A stretch of 44,435 nucleotides of DNA from Gnetum montanum (taxonomy: Eukaryota > Streptophyta > Gnetopsida > Gnetales > Gnetaceae), in contig MNCI01029108.1 of assembly GCA_015680685.1 (NCBI GenBank), positions 1-44,435 on the forward strand, written 5' to 3'. This document shows, piece after piece, positions 1 through 11,328 of the stretch (position 1 is its first letter; every line of letters begins with the position of its first letter). Below the pieces are notes generated by a model. The model was not told where the DNA came from and searched no databases. It saw nothing but the letters and a program-made list of their open reading frames with translations. Both the position numbers and the translations under genes were made by a program.

Positions 1-1
1 A

Positions 2-1924
2 AGTTGAATAGCCCGGTGGAAAGCCATGATAGCCGAGTTTGACCTTTACTACGTAGCGCAATCATCAGTTAAGGGTCAAGCTATAGTAAATCAAATGGCA
101 ACATCACCAACACGCGACCAAGCGACTATAGACCCAGAGTTCCTAGATGAGAATATAAGTGCCATAGACATAGTGCCCGATGACTACGATGCTATTTTAA
201 ACTTTGATGGGGCATCTACCTCTTGAGGAGGAAGTGCAGCCGTTGTCATCACCTATCCCTCCAGGGAGATCTGACCCTTTGCCTATCGTTTCAACTTTCA
301 CTGTACCAACAACATAGCAGAGTATGAAGGTCTCCTTAGAGGTCTTGAGGCAGCTTTGGCTTTAAACATCACACAGCTTGTAGTCAGAGGAGAATCGCAA
401 CTGGTCATAAACCAAGTCACAGATGTCTATACATGCAAAGCCCAACACTTACAACCATACTGCGACTTGGCAAAACACCTAATGAGGCAATTCAAAAACA
501 TCGATGTGCAACATGTCTCTAGAAATGATAACACCATCGCAGACGCGTTAGCCACATTAGCATTAAACATATCACCAAACATGTTCCACACGTTGCCAAG
601 CTCCATAACCAATTGTGCTGAACCAATCATCGACACCCTTGACACGTTGCCGATTGCATCTGTTAGTTCAACACATGCGATAGAATGGTACGATGACATA
701 AAAGAATATCTTCTACGCGGCGAAACACCACGACATTTAACAAATGCACAGAAAGACACAGTGCGGAAATGTTCTAAGAAATATACCTTGATAGGGGACA
801 CACTGTGTCGTCGATCCTACGAATGTATATTGCTAACATGTGTTAGTAGTGTCGATGGCCAAACTATTGTGGAACAGGTACATGAGGGACTATGCGGAGG
901 ACACATAGCACCGAAAGCCATGGTAACAAAGATTAGACGCTTAGGCTATTATTGGCCACACATGGAATACGACTATCTCACCAAAGCAAAAACATGTAGT
1001 ACTTGTCAAAAACACAGCAATCTGATACATGTCCCACCGAATGAGCTGCATAGAACGCAAATCACATGGCCCTTTCAAAAGTGGGGGTTGGACCTCATTG
1101 GCCAGATAACCCCCTCATCTTTCATGGGCCATAGTTTCATTATAACCGCCACAGAATACTTCACGAAGTGGGTAGAAGCTGCTCCCCTTCGAAAAATTAC
1201 ATCCAAACAGGTATGCAATTTCATTCTCGAAAACATTGTAACCCTCTTTAGCATTCCCATGACAATCATCACTGACAACGGGCCACAATTTAGCAGTGTT
1301 GAAACCAAAACCTTTTGTGAAAACTTAGGGATCAAACACTCATTTTCATCCCCTTACTATCCTCAGAGCAATGGACAAGCGGAAGCAACAAACAAAACGA
1401 TCATTACAATACTTAAGAAAATGCTTACCCAGAGCAAAAGAAAGTGGCACGAGCAATTGACATACGCATTGTGGGCATACCGTACTACGCACCGAACTTC
1501 GACAGGTAAAATGCCATACAGCCTTTTTTATGGTTCAGAAGCTGTTTTACCTTTGGAACTGTAGGTACCGTCATTAAGGATAACACTTTCGGGGCTCCTC
1601 GACGATGGGCAAAATAATGATCTGCACATCGTTGATCTTGACTCGGTGGAGGAAGAACGTGTGCGCGCCCTTGATCAGATCGAATGGTATCAAAAGCAGC
1701 AATGGCAATGACATTGGCATGACATCAACAAGCACCCTATCAAAGAAGGTGACCTTGTGCTTAAAGCTATTCGGGAACACCCGGAAAAATTCTCAGCCAA
1801 CTGGGAAGGGCCTTACTTGGTCATTAAAGCATTTAACAACGGAGCATTCAAGCTAGCCGATATGGAAGGAAACGAACTCGCCAATCCAACCAATCACTTA
1901 TTCCTGAAACTGTTCTACATTTGA
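2..1924 (+). pseudogene. Tat-lineage Ty3/gypsy pol, 3' part: RNase H end, archaeal-type RNase H, integrase
   Basis: This is the C-terminal half of a retrotransposon polyprotein. One reading frame runs the whole way with four in-frame stops (TGA 224, TGA 272, TAG 1562, TGA 1709) and no frameshift. The first ~60 residues are the end of the RT-linked RNase H (FDLYYVAQSSVKGQA). A second, archaeal-type RNase H follows (NFDGAST near 200, AEYEG near 320, GESQLVINQV near 390, ADALATLA near 540), a hallmark of the Tat clade. Integrase has the HHCC zinc finger (HEGLCGGHI to CSTCQKH, 880-1015), catalytic Asp in WGLDLIG (~1085), Asp in TDNGPQF (~1270) and Glu in NGQAEA (~1370). The C-terminus (NWEGPYLV) ends at a natural TGA at 1922. 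The stops fit CGA-to-TGA or CAG-to-TAG decay. This is the least damaged coding stretch in the window. The 5' part lies outside. Confidence 0.93.
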
Positions 1925-1936
1925 GTACAAGCTTAG

Positions 1937-2310
1937 GTACGTGCGAGTCCTGGGATCATGACTATAAACTGATACCACAGCTCATCCTGGAATCATGACA
2001 ATAAACTGATACCACAGAACAGTCCTGGGTTATGACTTAAAACTGACACCACAACTGTCCTGGCATCATGACAATAAACTGATATCCTACAGTGTCTGCA
2101 ATGATGATAAACTAGCATCCGTTCAGCATGACAGTAAACTGCCACCGTCACAACCATCGGAGTCCGCTAAGACTATAAACTAGCTTGCCTCCTCATAGTC
2201 TGCTAAGACTAAAAACTGGCAATGTAACGTCTGCCATGACGGTAAACAGGCAATGTCCAATGGGTTACGACATAAAACTAACCCATGATAGTCCATCAAG
2301 CCTATAAACT
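1937..2310 (+). repeat. Degenerate 30-37 bp tandem repeat in the 3' UTR of the Tat element
   Basis: About eleven imperfect units follow the pol stop. Each carries a core like ATGACNATAAACTGATACCA preceded by a TCCTGG- or GTCTGC-like segment. Early units are about 36 bp and alike; later ones shorten to about 30 bp and diverge. No reading frame is kept. Repeats between pol and the 3' LTR are common in Tat elements. Unit borders are read by eye. Confidence 0.75.
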
Positions 2311-2779
2311 GGTAGGTTCATCTCTGGTTCATTAATCTGCCGCCACATTTAAGCTTCATCTCTGCATCGCTCGCCATCAGAAGATCCTACCAACGTTGCT
2401 GCCATTGACATACAGTCTACTGCCGTGTAAGTCTAAGCTCGATCATTCACTCATGGTCTTCTTGTCTCCTTGGAGTTGTGTTTGCAGGATGACACCCAAA
2501 GGTTTTCGCACAAGAATGCATCTCATCGCAAGCAGCAAGATGGGACAATGTTCATAGCACGCATGGCAAGACTAAATCAAACCGTTCACTAGTACATCCC
2601 CATTCACCGACTCATTCCCTATCCGTTCACCAACACATTTTATTCAGTCACACCTTTGATACACCTAGTACACCCAAAACTTTGAACATGTTGTCACATA
2701 CTATGACCCCTCGAAGCAGTCGCGACACATGACATAGCACTTGCACATGAGTACAAAATCAATGCAAAGTTTACGATTT
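2311..2779 (+). other. Untranslated region of the Tat element, no gene
   Basis: No coding signal. C- and A-rich sequence with short CATTCACC / GTTCACC-like direct repeats around 2580-2640. It lies between the tandem repeat and the presumed polypurine tract (CGAAAAAAAATGGGG, 2777-2791). Confidence 0.5.
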
Positions 2780-2787
2780 CGAAAAAA

Positions 2788-4545
2788 AATGGGGTACTTC
2801 CCATATAAGCCCCAGGCGGGAAGGCAGTTGTCTCAAAACCAAGTACTCATGTCCAAAACAGTCAAGCAACATCTAGTTGCATGGCTTTGGCTCTCCGCCA
2901 ACAGGATCCCCTCTAAAACATTCAACACGGGCCCTATTCCTCCAAAGCATGTAACACATCTCCCCATGGCTTTGGTCTTGCCAACAAGTTCTCTTGAACA
3001 CTAACCAGGAGCCTTGTTCCGCCAAAGTACGCACATCGCATGTTTGAACTCCGAGTCTGCTAAACACTGGCTATTAACAAGGACCAGCATGCCGCACACC
3101 TAAGCATCCCATTTCCCAAGCGCAAACCCTTGGGTAGTGATCGATCCCCACAATCTCCGTTTTCCTACCAGCCACAAACTTCACTTTCCCAATCCCATGT
3201 ACTACTGAACACGGTGCGATAACGTCTAGTAAAGTGGCAATGGACAAAGTCTCCATAAAGCTGCTTGTGGTGTTTTGCACTTCTTTGTCAACGCTTCTCG
3301 GGTAGATTCTTCCAAGCCTCAACAAAGAAGGGGCAATGAAACACCACAAAAATTTCGAGCTTGGTACTTCTCCGACAAGAAGCAAATCCCTGGGACCCAT
3401 GAACAACCACGGCTACATTTAGTGTCGCACATTGCAACTTTGGGGATCAAAAGGCTTAATTTTCACTAAGTGTGCAGTACCAGCGTATATGCCCAACATC
3501 CATAGCGTATACGCCCAGCATCCACAGTGTATATGCCCAGCGTAGATATCCAACTTACACGCCCGACGTATACTTCACATGTACGCTTGGTGGGTACGGC
3601 AAATGTCTACACCTGACATGGAGTCTCCAAGATAGAATGAAGACAGCACTGAAGAGCAAGAATTGAAGCAAGTCGGCAACCATCAGCGTATATGCTCGGC
3701 GTATACGCCTAGCCATTGTCAGCGTATACACTTGACGTATATGCCCAACATCCATAGCATCTACGTCCAGCACATCTAGCGTATACGCCCAGCGTGTACA
3801 CCCAGAGTCTACACCCACCTGTACAGCGTATATGCTCAAAAAATGTAATATGTTGTACACTTGTAAATCTTACGCCCTTTTATGCCCGGTCAACGTCCAC
3901 GTGTCGCCCAACCCGAGTCTAGCGTAACAATCGGTATAAAAATCCCACTTTTCCACTTGTACCAGGACGGTTGGAAAAATCCCAGAGCAGACCAGAGAAC
4001 ATTTACACTGCGCATTAAAGCTAAAACCCTTTTACGCTGGATAGTCCTGTACGCTGGGCACACAGTCTCTATGCTCCGCCTATAGCCCGACCCAACCGAG
4101 TCATCCCTGCACCGACCGGGGCTTTTCGTCCGCCTTGTGTTCGTCACAACTGTGTTAGACCGGTGCACTGTACTATCATTCTATAATATCATTGTTTACA
4201 ATTTATGCTAATTTCTTGCATGTGTTCTATTTACGCTCGTTTACATTTACGCCTTGTTCGCATCAGTTACATTGTTCACGCTCTCGTTTATGCCCGTTAC
4301 GCCATTTACACATAACCCAGCGTATAGCACTTCGACATATGTTCGGGAAAATCCTTGTCTGATTCGCGTGCGGACCACCTAAGGTACTCTGCCTTCATGC
4401 ATTTCAGCTCACCCTCAGGCGAAGGTATGGTCTTCTGTGCGCATCCTGTGATCCCACGGTCTTTGTTTCCTTCCAACCGGAGACCGACGATTTCAGGCAG
4501 TACAGTTTGGAATTTTGACTTTTGGGATACATGTGTGGGGTTCTA
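2788..4545 (+). mobile_element. Putative 3' LTR of the Tat element
   Basis: An A/G run at 2780-2791 could be the polypurine tract, with the LTR beginning near TGGGG at 2788. The segment has no coding capacity, is richer in CpG than its surroundings, and contains a GTATAC-rich minisatellite. At about 4545-4556 the sequence changes abruptly into a minus-strand gypsy integrase C-terminus, which sets the right edge. Only one LTR copy is in the window, so neither the ends nor a target-site duplication can be confirmed. Short open frames inside it (for example 4355-4546) have no recognisable domain. Confidence 0.4.
3476..3850 (+). repeat. GTATAC-rich minisatellite (about 22 bp unit) inside the putative LTR
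   Basis: Two clusters (3476-3570 and 3685-3840) of units like GCGTATACGCCCAGCATCCA with variants (GCGTATATGCCCAAC, GTGTATATGCCCAGC). They are separated by about 110 bp of unique sequence. Stray units recur near 4320 (CAGCGTATAGC). The core GCGTATACGC is a perfect palindrome. Variation between units is largely C/T and G/A. Confidence 0.75.
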
Positions 4546-4555
4546 GTAGAGAACC
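4539..4555. repeat. Short inverted repeat at the Tat / element A junction
   Basis: GGTTCT-AGTAG-AGAACC is a perfect 6-bp stem with a 5-base loop. It lies exactly where the + strand Tat sequence gives way to the - strand integrase tail of element A. Confidence 0.6.
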
Positions 4556-7199
4556 TTATCTCCTAGTTGAAGTTTCACTTTCCTAATTCTAAGGTCATGA
4601 TGTTACTTGTTGAATGCCTTGTTCACCTCATTCAAGGATAGGGCCACTAATCAATTCTTTTCTAACACATTTAAATTGATTAATCTTTCTTTCTATGCTA
4701 AACTTAGATTAAGGTTTAGATCATAAGCCATTGAGAGTGTACAGAGCTTAGATTGAACCAAGAGCAGTGGAAGTTTCCTATACACTAACTCATAGGAAGA
4801 ATAGCCAATAGGAAGTTTCCAAGTTGAATAATAAGCCTAGAGAGCATCGTTAAGCTTTGTGCTCCAATCCTTCTTATACTTGCTAATGGTTCATGTTAGT
4901 ATTTTTGTAATCTCTTAGTTGGTTACCTCTACTTGACTACTAGCTTGGGGATGGTAAGGTGTTGTGAATTTATGTTCTACCCCCAAGCATTGCATTAACT
5001 TTCTAAAGGTGGCACCTATGAAATGAGTTCTATTATTAGAAATTAGTGAACACGACACTCCAAACCTATTCACAATATCTTGTTGTATAAATTTGATAGC
5101 AAAGGATGATGTACAATTATTAATGGTTGTTACTGGTACCAATTTTGTGTAGTAGTCAATTGCTACTATAATATATGCCTCCCATTAGACATGGATGTGA
5201 TGGAACCCATGAAATCAATGTCCCATATGTCAAAAGGTTCTAGTGGTTGAATCCACTATTGAAAACCTTCCATGCAAGCAATCATCCCCCCATCTCATTG
5301 ATAACATTCATAAGACATGATGAACTAGTGGGCATCCTTAAATATTGTAGAACAATAGCTTCTTGCCATCAAGATTTTTATGGTCATGCATCTCCTTGCA
5401 TAGTGGCCTCTACAAGGTCCTTCATAAGCATCCTAGAGAATGCACAGTTGATCTTCATCAAGGAGACACCAATGGATGAGGCCATTGGCACACACCTTGT
5501 AAAGGTGTCCATTGATTTCCATGAAGTATTTAGTTTGATAAAGAAATTTTTTTCTTTTCATAAAATCCAAGTCTTGTGGCATATTTTGAGTGAGAAGATA
5601 TGTAAGGATGCCATTATACCACATTGTTCTTGTAGGGATTTATTCACTTATTGCTCCTATAAAGAGGATTTTGTCTAGAAACTAATTAAAGAGTGGTCTC
5701 TCCTCCTCTTTGTTATCCCATCTTAAACAAGAGATATGGTCAGTGACCACATTCTCTGTCCATTTTTGATCTACCATAGTGATATTGAATTCCTGCATGA
5801 TCATGAGCCATTATAACACAAGAACTCACCATCAACTTATTCATGAGGAAGTAGATTGTAGTGTGGTCTGTATGCACAAATACTCTATAACCAAGCACAT
5901 AATGCCTGAACATTTCTAGAGCATACACCATTGCCAGTAGTTCTTTCTTCTTGGTGGTGCAGTTTAACTCTTCTCCCACAATGCTTTGGCTCATCTAGTG
6001 GATGTAGCATGGACATTTCTTATCATCCATCTACATGAGAACTATTCCCAAAGCATAGTTAGATGCATCTATCATGATATGAAAAGATTTAAACTAATCT
6101 AGTGCTCGTAGGATTGGTGTTTCTACAAGTTTCTCCTTTAATTGTTGAAATGTGTGTTCACATTCCTTGGTCCAAATGAAAGGTGCATCTTTATTTATAA
6201 GCTTTACCACTGGCTTTACAATCTTAGAGAAATTCTCAATAAATCACTGATAGTAGCTAGTGTGTCCAAAGAATGACTGAACATCTTTAATGGTCTCTAG
6301 TTGACATGTTATTCCTTGGATGACCCTTATCTTTTCTAGGTCTACTTCAATCCCCTTCTATGAAATTTGGTGCCCTAGCATAATGCCTTCTTGGACCATA
6401 AGATGGCTCTTTTGCTAGTTGAGCCATATTTTTATCTCTACACATCTCTTTAGTACTTGCTCAAGTTGGTCCAAGTGTTGCTCAAAGGTAGCTCCATAGG
6501 TGAAAAATTCATTCATGAAGACTTCAACACCATGTTGCAGAGACATTGCATAGAAAAAATGGCAACTTACAATATGCAAAAGTCCCCTAGGGACTCGTGA
6601 ATGTTGTCTTGGCCTGATATTTGGGTGTAATTTGGATTTAGTTATAACCACTATAAATGTCCAAGAAGCTATAATAACAATGCTTGGATATGGTGTCTAA
6701 TACTTAATCCAAAAATGGAAAAGGAAACTGAGTTTAAATGTTGCCATATTTAATAGCTTGAAATTGATGTAAACTTGCCATTTGCCATCCTTCTTCCATA
6801 CAATTATGAGTGGACTAATCCACTCACTAATCGCAATTGGATAGATGAACCCTACCTTGAGGAGTTGCTCTATTTCCCCCTTCATGATTTACTTCAATTT
6901 GGAGTTCAACCGCCTCTATGACTACCTTCTAGGCTTCATGGCCAAGTCAGTGTAAATGTGATACTGGCATATCCTTGGATCAATTCTAGTTAGCTTAGGA
7001 TATGACCAGGAAAAGGCTATTGACCATTTGTTCACCACTTTCAACAACTTTTCTTTTTGTTTAAGAGCAAGTTTGCCATTAATTATGATCAATTTACCAT
7101 TCTTTAAAAATGCATACTTCATTCCAACTAGAAAAGCTTTTAGTTCTAAGGGCTCCTACTTGAAGTGATCAAGGATTTCCAACTCTCCCCAATAGGTAT
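4556..7199 (-). pseudogene. Element A pol: RT, RNase H, integrase
   Basis: The protease-RT linker (LKQKEKLLKVVNKW, 6922-7122) leads into RT (KVGFIYPI and SEWISPLIIVWKKDGKWQV, 6697-6885). Further RT is at 6415-6651, where the catalytic F-x-D-D box reads FMNE in VEVFMNEFFTYG, so both Asp are lost. RNase H at 5740-6000 keeps KKELLAMVYALEMFRHYV and VFVHTDHTTIYFL. Integrase core at 4915-5160 keeps SNNRTHFIGATFR (catalytic Asp now Asn) and PYHPQASSQVEVTN with the Glu. The tail LQLGDKV abuts the Tat element. Stops and frameshifts are frequent. The catalytic losses make this copy dead. Confidence 0.88.
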
Positions 7200-10100
7200 A
7201 ATCATCTTCATTAGACATTTGAGAATGAACATGTTTAATTTTGTTCATGCATTCAACATATGCACAAGTTAAGCTCTCAGTTGGCTCCATGCATATTGTG
7301 CTGCTATCTAAAATAGCTATCAATCACTAAGTGCCATCTTGTTTTATAGTTGCTACATACAGATACCTTTGAATATTGATCTCTTGTGCATACTAATTGC
7401 ATGATTTAATGTATGTACTCTTGATTGATGAAATATTGTATAAGAAATTACACCCATTGGCATTGTACACTATGCATGGAATACAGTTCTTCTCAATTTT
7501 TCCTAGCTCATTTTCCTTGTATATTTCTAAAGATAAATCCCTTATATCCATTCTTGCATCACCTGTGCTCAACCAAGCTCATCCCATGATGATGGGGAAG
7601 TCATTTTTGTAGTTGTCCACCTTGATTACTAGAAAATCAGTAGGATAGGACCACCCACAAACTATGATCACAATGTCCTCAACTAAGCCCAAAGAGATAG
7701 TAATTAACTAATTTGCTAATTCTAGATGAATTTTTCTCTTCTTAAGAGGTGGTAGGTTCCAAACATTGTACATGTCATGGAAGATGAGATTAACTCCAAA
7801 ACTAGAGCCAAGAAGAGCTTTGTATGGCTCATATTTAGCAATCTATAGATAAATGAGTGGACTTCCTAGATCAGATCTTTTTGTAAGAAGATTTCCAACC
7901 TTGATCTAGTTAGAAACAACATGAGTTAGCATTATAGTATAGATCCTAGGCAACACTTGGTTTAAAGGACACTCAATGGTATTTGATGTAGAGGATGAGG
8001 GTGCTAGAGATGCAGGGTGATTAGCTAAACTAGGTTGTGAGGGCTGAAGAGGACTACTAGGCTAGAAGAAACATCTTTTCCTAGATTAATTATCTAGACC
8101 GCTTGGCTAAAAAATTGGTTATGAGTGTATAACCCTCGTAGCATTTCGTTGTTTTGGTTGTGGAGGAATCTCACCTTGCATAGATGGAGTAGGAGGTAAC
8201 TAGGTTGAAGGTGGAGGTGTATGTGCAGAGGAATGTAGAGGATGGTATGAATACAGACATGGGTTTTTCCCTTAAGTAGATGGTGAATGTGTTTGGTGGT
8301 ACTCTGGAGGGTAATAGTGATGCTGAAATGATGCATGACTTGTAGAACTTCTAGAAGAGATGGGCTGTTGAACATAGTACCCATATGCATCTAGTTGTCT
8401 ATAAGTGTACTGCTACCTTGGCAGTGGCATTCCCCATGATTGTGGTTGGTACCATTGTTGATATTTTTTGTAAAGTTGTGGAGGAGTTCCACTTAGATAA
8501 TAAGCTTGTTTTTGCTAGTGGAACTTCCTTGGACTGTCTTGAGGGTAAGGCAAGTGTCTTTAAGCTTACCTACGTGCTAAGTGAGGATTCAATGCATACA
8601 CTCTAAACTCTTGTAAGTATGACACCACAAGGAAAAATCCTTTTGGATGTTCATATTGATAGATGTCACATTTAGTTTCATCATTAGATTCTAACTCCAC
8701 AGCTTCCTCTACTACATTAGCTTTGCCCTTACCTCTTTGGTAGTCACATTCAGCCTCTTTTCACCTCTTGTAATTATGATTACTATTCTACTCTTTGGAT
8801 CCTTTAGCAATATTTAAAGAGGTTTGAAATTTTTCATCTAAAGAGTCCCATAACTTGTCAACCTTAGCCAAAATATCATAAATAGATTTTTAGATTACCA
8901 AGGTCTTTCTATTCACCACTTCATCAATTGGTGACTCTTCCTCGTCACAAAATTGGACCTCTCATTTTCTGATGGAAGGGTCCCTATTATACTCTTCAGC
9001 ACTTTTCCTTTTTCGTAGCTCACATTCTTCTTTTGCTACCTACTCAATTAGCCTTTGGATCTAATGAGCTCTTAGTTTAGATAATATTCCTTGGGCATAC
9101 ACCCCAAGAGTTCTTCTTGTTTCTAGTCTAAGCCCATCTATGATGTGGTGAAGTTGTTCCCTTGAAAAGTTGTGGCAGAGTACATCCATTTGTCATTAAA
9201 CAGCTTTAACATAGTACTCCATTTGTGGATAAATTCCAACTCTAAGGACTAGTACCAACTTTTAACTTCCTTAATGATGTCCTTGGGAAAAGCTTGAGTT
9301 TCTGCCACTCATTCTATATGTTCTATAAGGCGGAGGCATCATGAAAAGCTTGTAGATGTTTCTAAAGATTAGAATTATTTCTGAAAATCTTGGGATATTG
9401 TTCATGTCTAAGCACTTGATCTAACTATCTTTCATATGTCTACTTGGGATTTTCACTGCCTCCACAATGTTGAGCATAGTTCAAGTCACTAATAGAGGTT
9501 CATCATCATCACTATGTTGATGACATCAATGATGGTTCCAGCCATCCCTTTGATTTTTGTGGCCTTCACAGTCATTATTATCTTGCTGATCACCTTCATC
9601 ATGGTTATTTTGATAATGGCTTCCATGAGAATTGTCAGATGAAGAGTAATGTTTGGAATTATATGAAGAGGATGAAGAGGAAGATGGACCACCACTGCCA
9701 CCATAGTATCCACTAGCATTCTTACACTTATTATGATCACCATCCTTAGATGCTTGCTTGAGTTCCTACCTTGGCTATCACTTCTTCTTAAACCCAATTT
9801 ATGAATAGTGAATCACAAGTTCAATTTCACACCCTCACCATCTATAATAGCAAGTGGAGAATCTTCATGTTGAGAACCTTTAGTAGGAGGATCCTCAATG
9901 TCATCTTGATTTAGTAGGAATAAGGGATTGGTATAATGTTTTCCTTTTGTAGCTTCATGAAGTTTCTCTTGAAGTTGATCTCATTTACGTTGTGTTTCAG
10001 TGGAACAGTAGTTTCAAGTGTCGTATCCATTCACAACATATTCTTCATGAAGATCTACTATGTCTAACTTCTTAATAGTTTTGAATAGCATCCTAGGCAT

Positions 10101-10276
10101 AAATCGATTGGGGGCAAGATGACATTGCCCTCCACATCATGCCATCATAGCTATTCATCCTGATGTAGGATGAAGGTGAAGTTCAACACAAACTCATATG
10201 GATGAGTGTATACCACCTTGCATTCTTGTGGAACCAATGGTTTGGGATCTTCAGGCTTGCCAGAAGAAGAATACAT
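7200..10276 (-). pseudogene. Element A gag-protease
   Basis: The ATG at 10276 opens MYSSSGKPEDPK, aligned with the gag start of element C. The N-terminal block reads VVYTHPYEFVLNFTFILHQD. A middle Ser/His/Asp-rich stretch lies at 9490-9800; a long open frame there is only an out-of-phase shadow. Zinc-knuckle remnant CDIYQYEHPKG is near 8660. The protease at 7600-7840 has ALLGSS where B and C have ALLDSG, so the catalytic Asp is lost. Downstream, ISLGLVEDIV...CGWSYPTDFLVIKV matches the retropepsin flap region of B and C. Homology with B and C continues to about 7270 (TICMEPTESLTCA), then A continues into pol while they switch to another tail. Confidence 0.82.
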
Positions 10277-10411
10277 TTTGCAAAACAAGATAAAATTATC
10301 AGTGTGATTTTATAATTCTATGTATAGTGAAAATGATATTGACCTTGAGGTTCATACAAAGATATTAATGGTATTCACCTAAACCTAAATAGCACACGTT
10401 CCACAAAAAAA

Positions 10412-10430
10412 GTCCTTGGTAGTGGTGTCA
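10412..10430 (-). other. Primer binding site, element A (tRNA-Asp type)
   Basis: On the minus strand it reads TGACACCACTACCAAGGAC, one base from the LTR end. The plant tRNA-Asp primer complement is TGGCGCCGTTGCCGGGGA (family knowledge). Most differences are transitions expected from cytosine deamination. Confidence 0.75.
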
Positions 10431-10431
10431 A

Positions 10432-11328
10432 TGATGAGCAGCAAGGTACCCCTATGCCCAACCATAGGAATCACAAAGTGTTCATGCACAATCCAACCGA
10501 ATTCTATGGACTTTATCATTTTTAGTGCAGTAGTCCTTTAAGAAGTGAATCTTAGCTTAAGGTTAATCATTGCCTTCCCAATTACACTTGTAATGTTTTT
10601 TGGTATGGTTAAGTGTAACTGAGGCATCTAATTTTTATCATTTTTTGTTTTATAAGTTGATGCTCAAATGTAGATAAAAATAATTTGATTAACTAATCTA
10701 AATTAACTAATTAACTAGCATTTAACTAATCCTAACACAAGCATTGGATCCCACTTTTTGTAAGCACTATGCTATTAGGTGTACCAAGCAATAACATTAC
10801 TAGGATTACCAAGCGAATATGCATTATGCTCGAAGTGATCGTACTTATGTGTGTACTCTATTTGGCTTAATTACTTCATTAATGTAATAACTGGAAAATA
10901 ATTAATAACTAATTAAAAACATTTAATAAATAACTGAAAACACTAAATGCAAAACTAAAATAGCTAATCTATCCAAAGTGCTGCAAGGTTTATCAAAAAT
11001 CTCATCTTTATTATCGCACACACTGTCGTGCTCAGGTACAGCAATGCTTGAATAATGATCCATACACTCAATAACTCCTACTACAGGCACTTGGGGAAAA
11101 TTATAACTTTCAAATGGAAAAACTACAAGAGCTCCACTAAAAATACAATCTCTACTTGCCATAAATGTAGCTACAGGTACATATTTATAGCCAACTAGAG
11201 CCACTACATTGATAAGGCCATGTTGACGCATGATATGATGCATCAACTAGGCCTCGTCAATGAAGCCTAGATGACAAGGTCGCATCAATGAGGTCACATC
11301 AACATAGCTAACAGAACGTGACTCATCA
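10432..11328 (-). repeat. 5' LTR of element A
   Basis: On the + strand it starts TGATGAGCAGCAAGGTACC and ends ACTCATCA. It is colinear with the other LTRs: GTTAAGTGTAACTGAGG hairpin arm, TACCAAGC block, tRNA-Asp site outside its 3' end. A TATAAATA box lies on the minus strand at 11182-11189. It is the most diverged LTR of the family here apart from H. Confidence 0.82.

Larger units (their letters stand above)
4556..11328 (-). mobile_element. Element A: Athila-like Ty3/gypsy retrotransposon, 3' end missing
   Basis: In minus orientation the order is 5' LTR (10432-11328), tRNA-Asp-type primer site (10412-10430), gag, protease, RT, RNase H, integrase. This is the Ty3/gypsy order. The protease and RT-linker sequence and the tRNA-Asp primer site suggest an Athila-like, non-chromodomain lineage. 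The copy stops inside the integrase C-terminus at about 4556, where the Tat element begins, so its 3' LTR is presumably beyond the left edge. Its LTR is homologous to those of elements B, C, D, H and I. It is the only family member here that has pol. Confidence 0.85.

Noticed and set aside
3882-4168. Overlapping open frames on both strands near 3.9-4.2 kb
   Set aside because: No family resemblance; GC-richer LTR-like DNA yields chance frames.
4355-4546. 63-residue open frame at the end of the Tat segment
   Set aside because: No recognisable domain; lies in a putative LTR and can be explained by chance.
9489-9797. 102-residue minus-strand open frame
   Set aside because: Met/Ile-rich composition is an out-of-phase reading of the Ser/His/Asp-rich gag stretch of element A; similar shadows occur at 24264-24620 and 40350-40715.
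10412-10430. Possible tRNA-Asp gene
   Set aside because: Only the 3' 18-19 bases match and they sit one base from an LTR; these are primer sites. No cloverleaf was found here or near 25308, 41377 or 43795.
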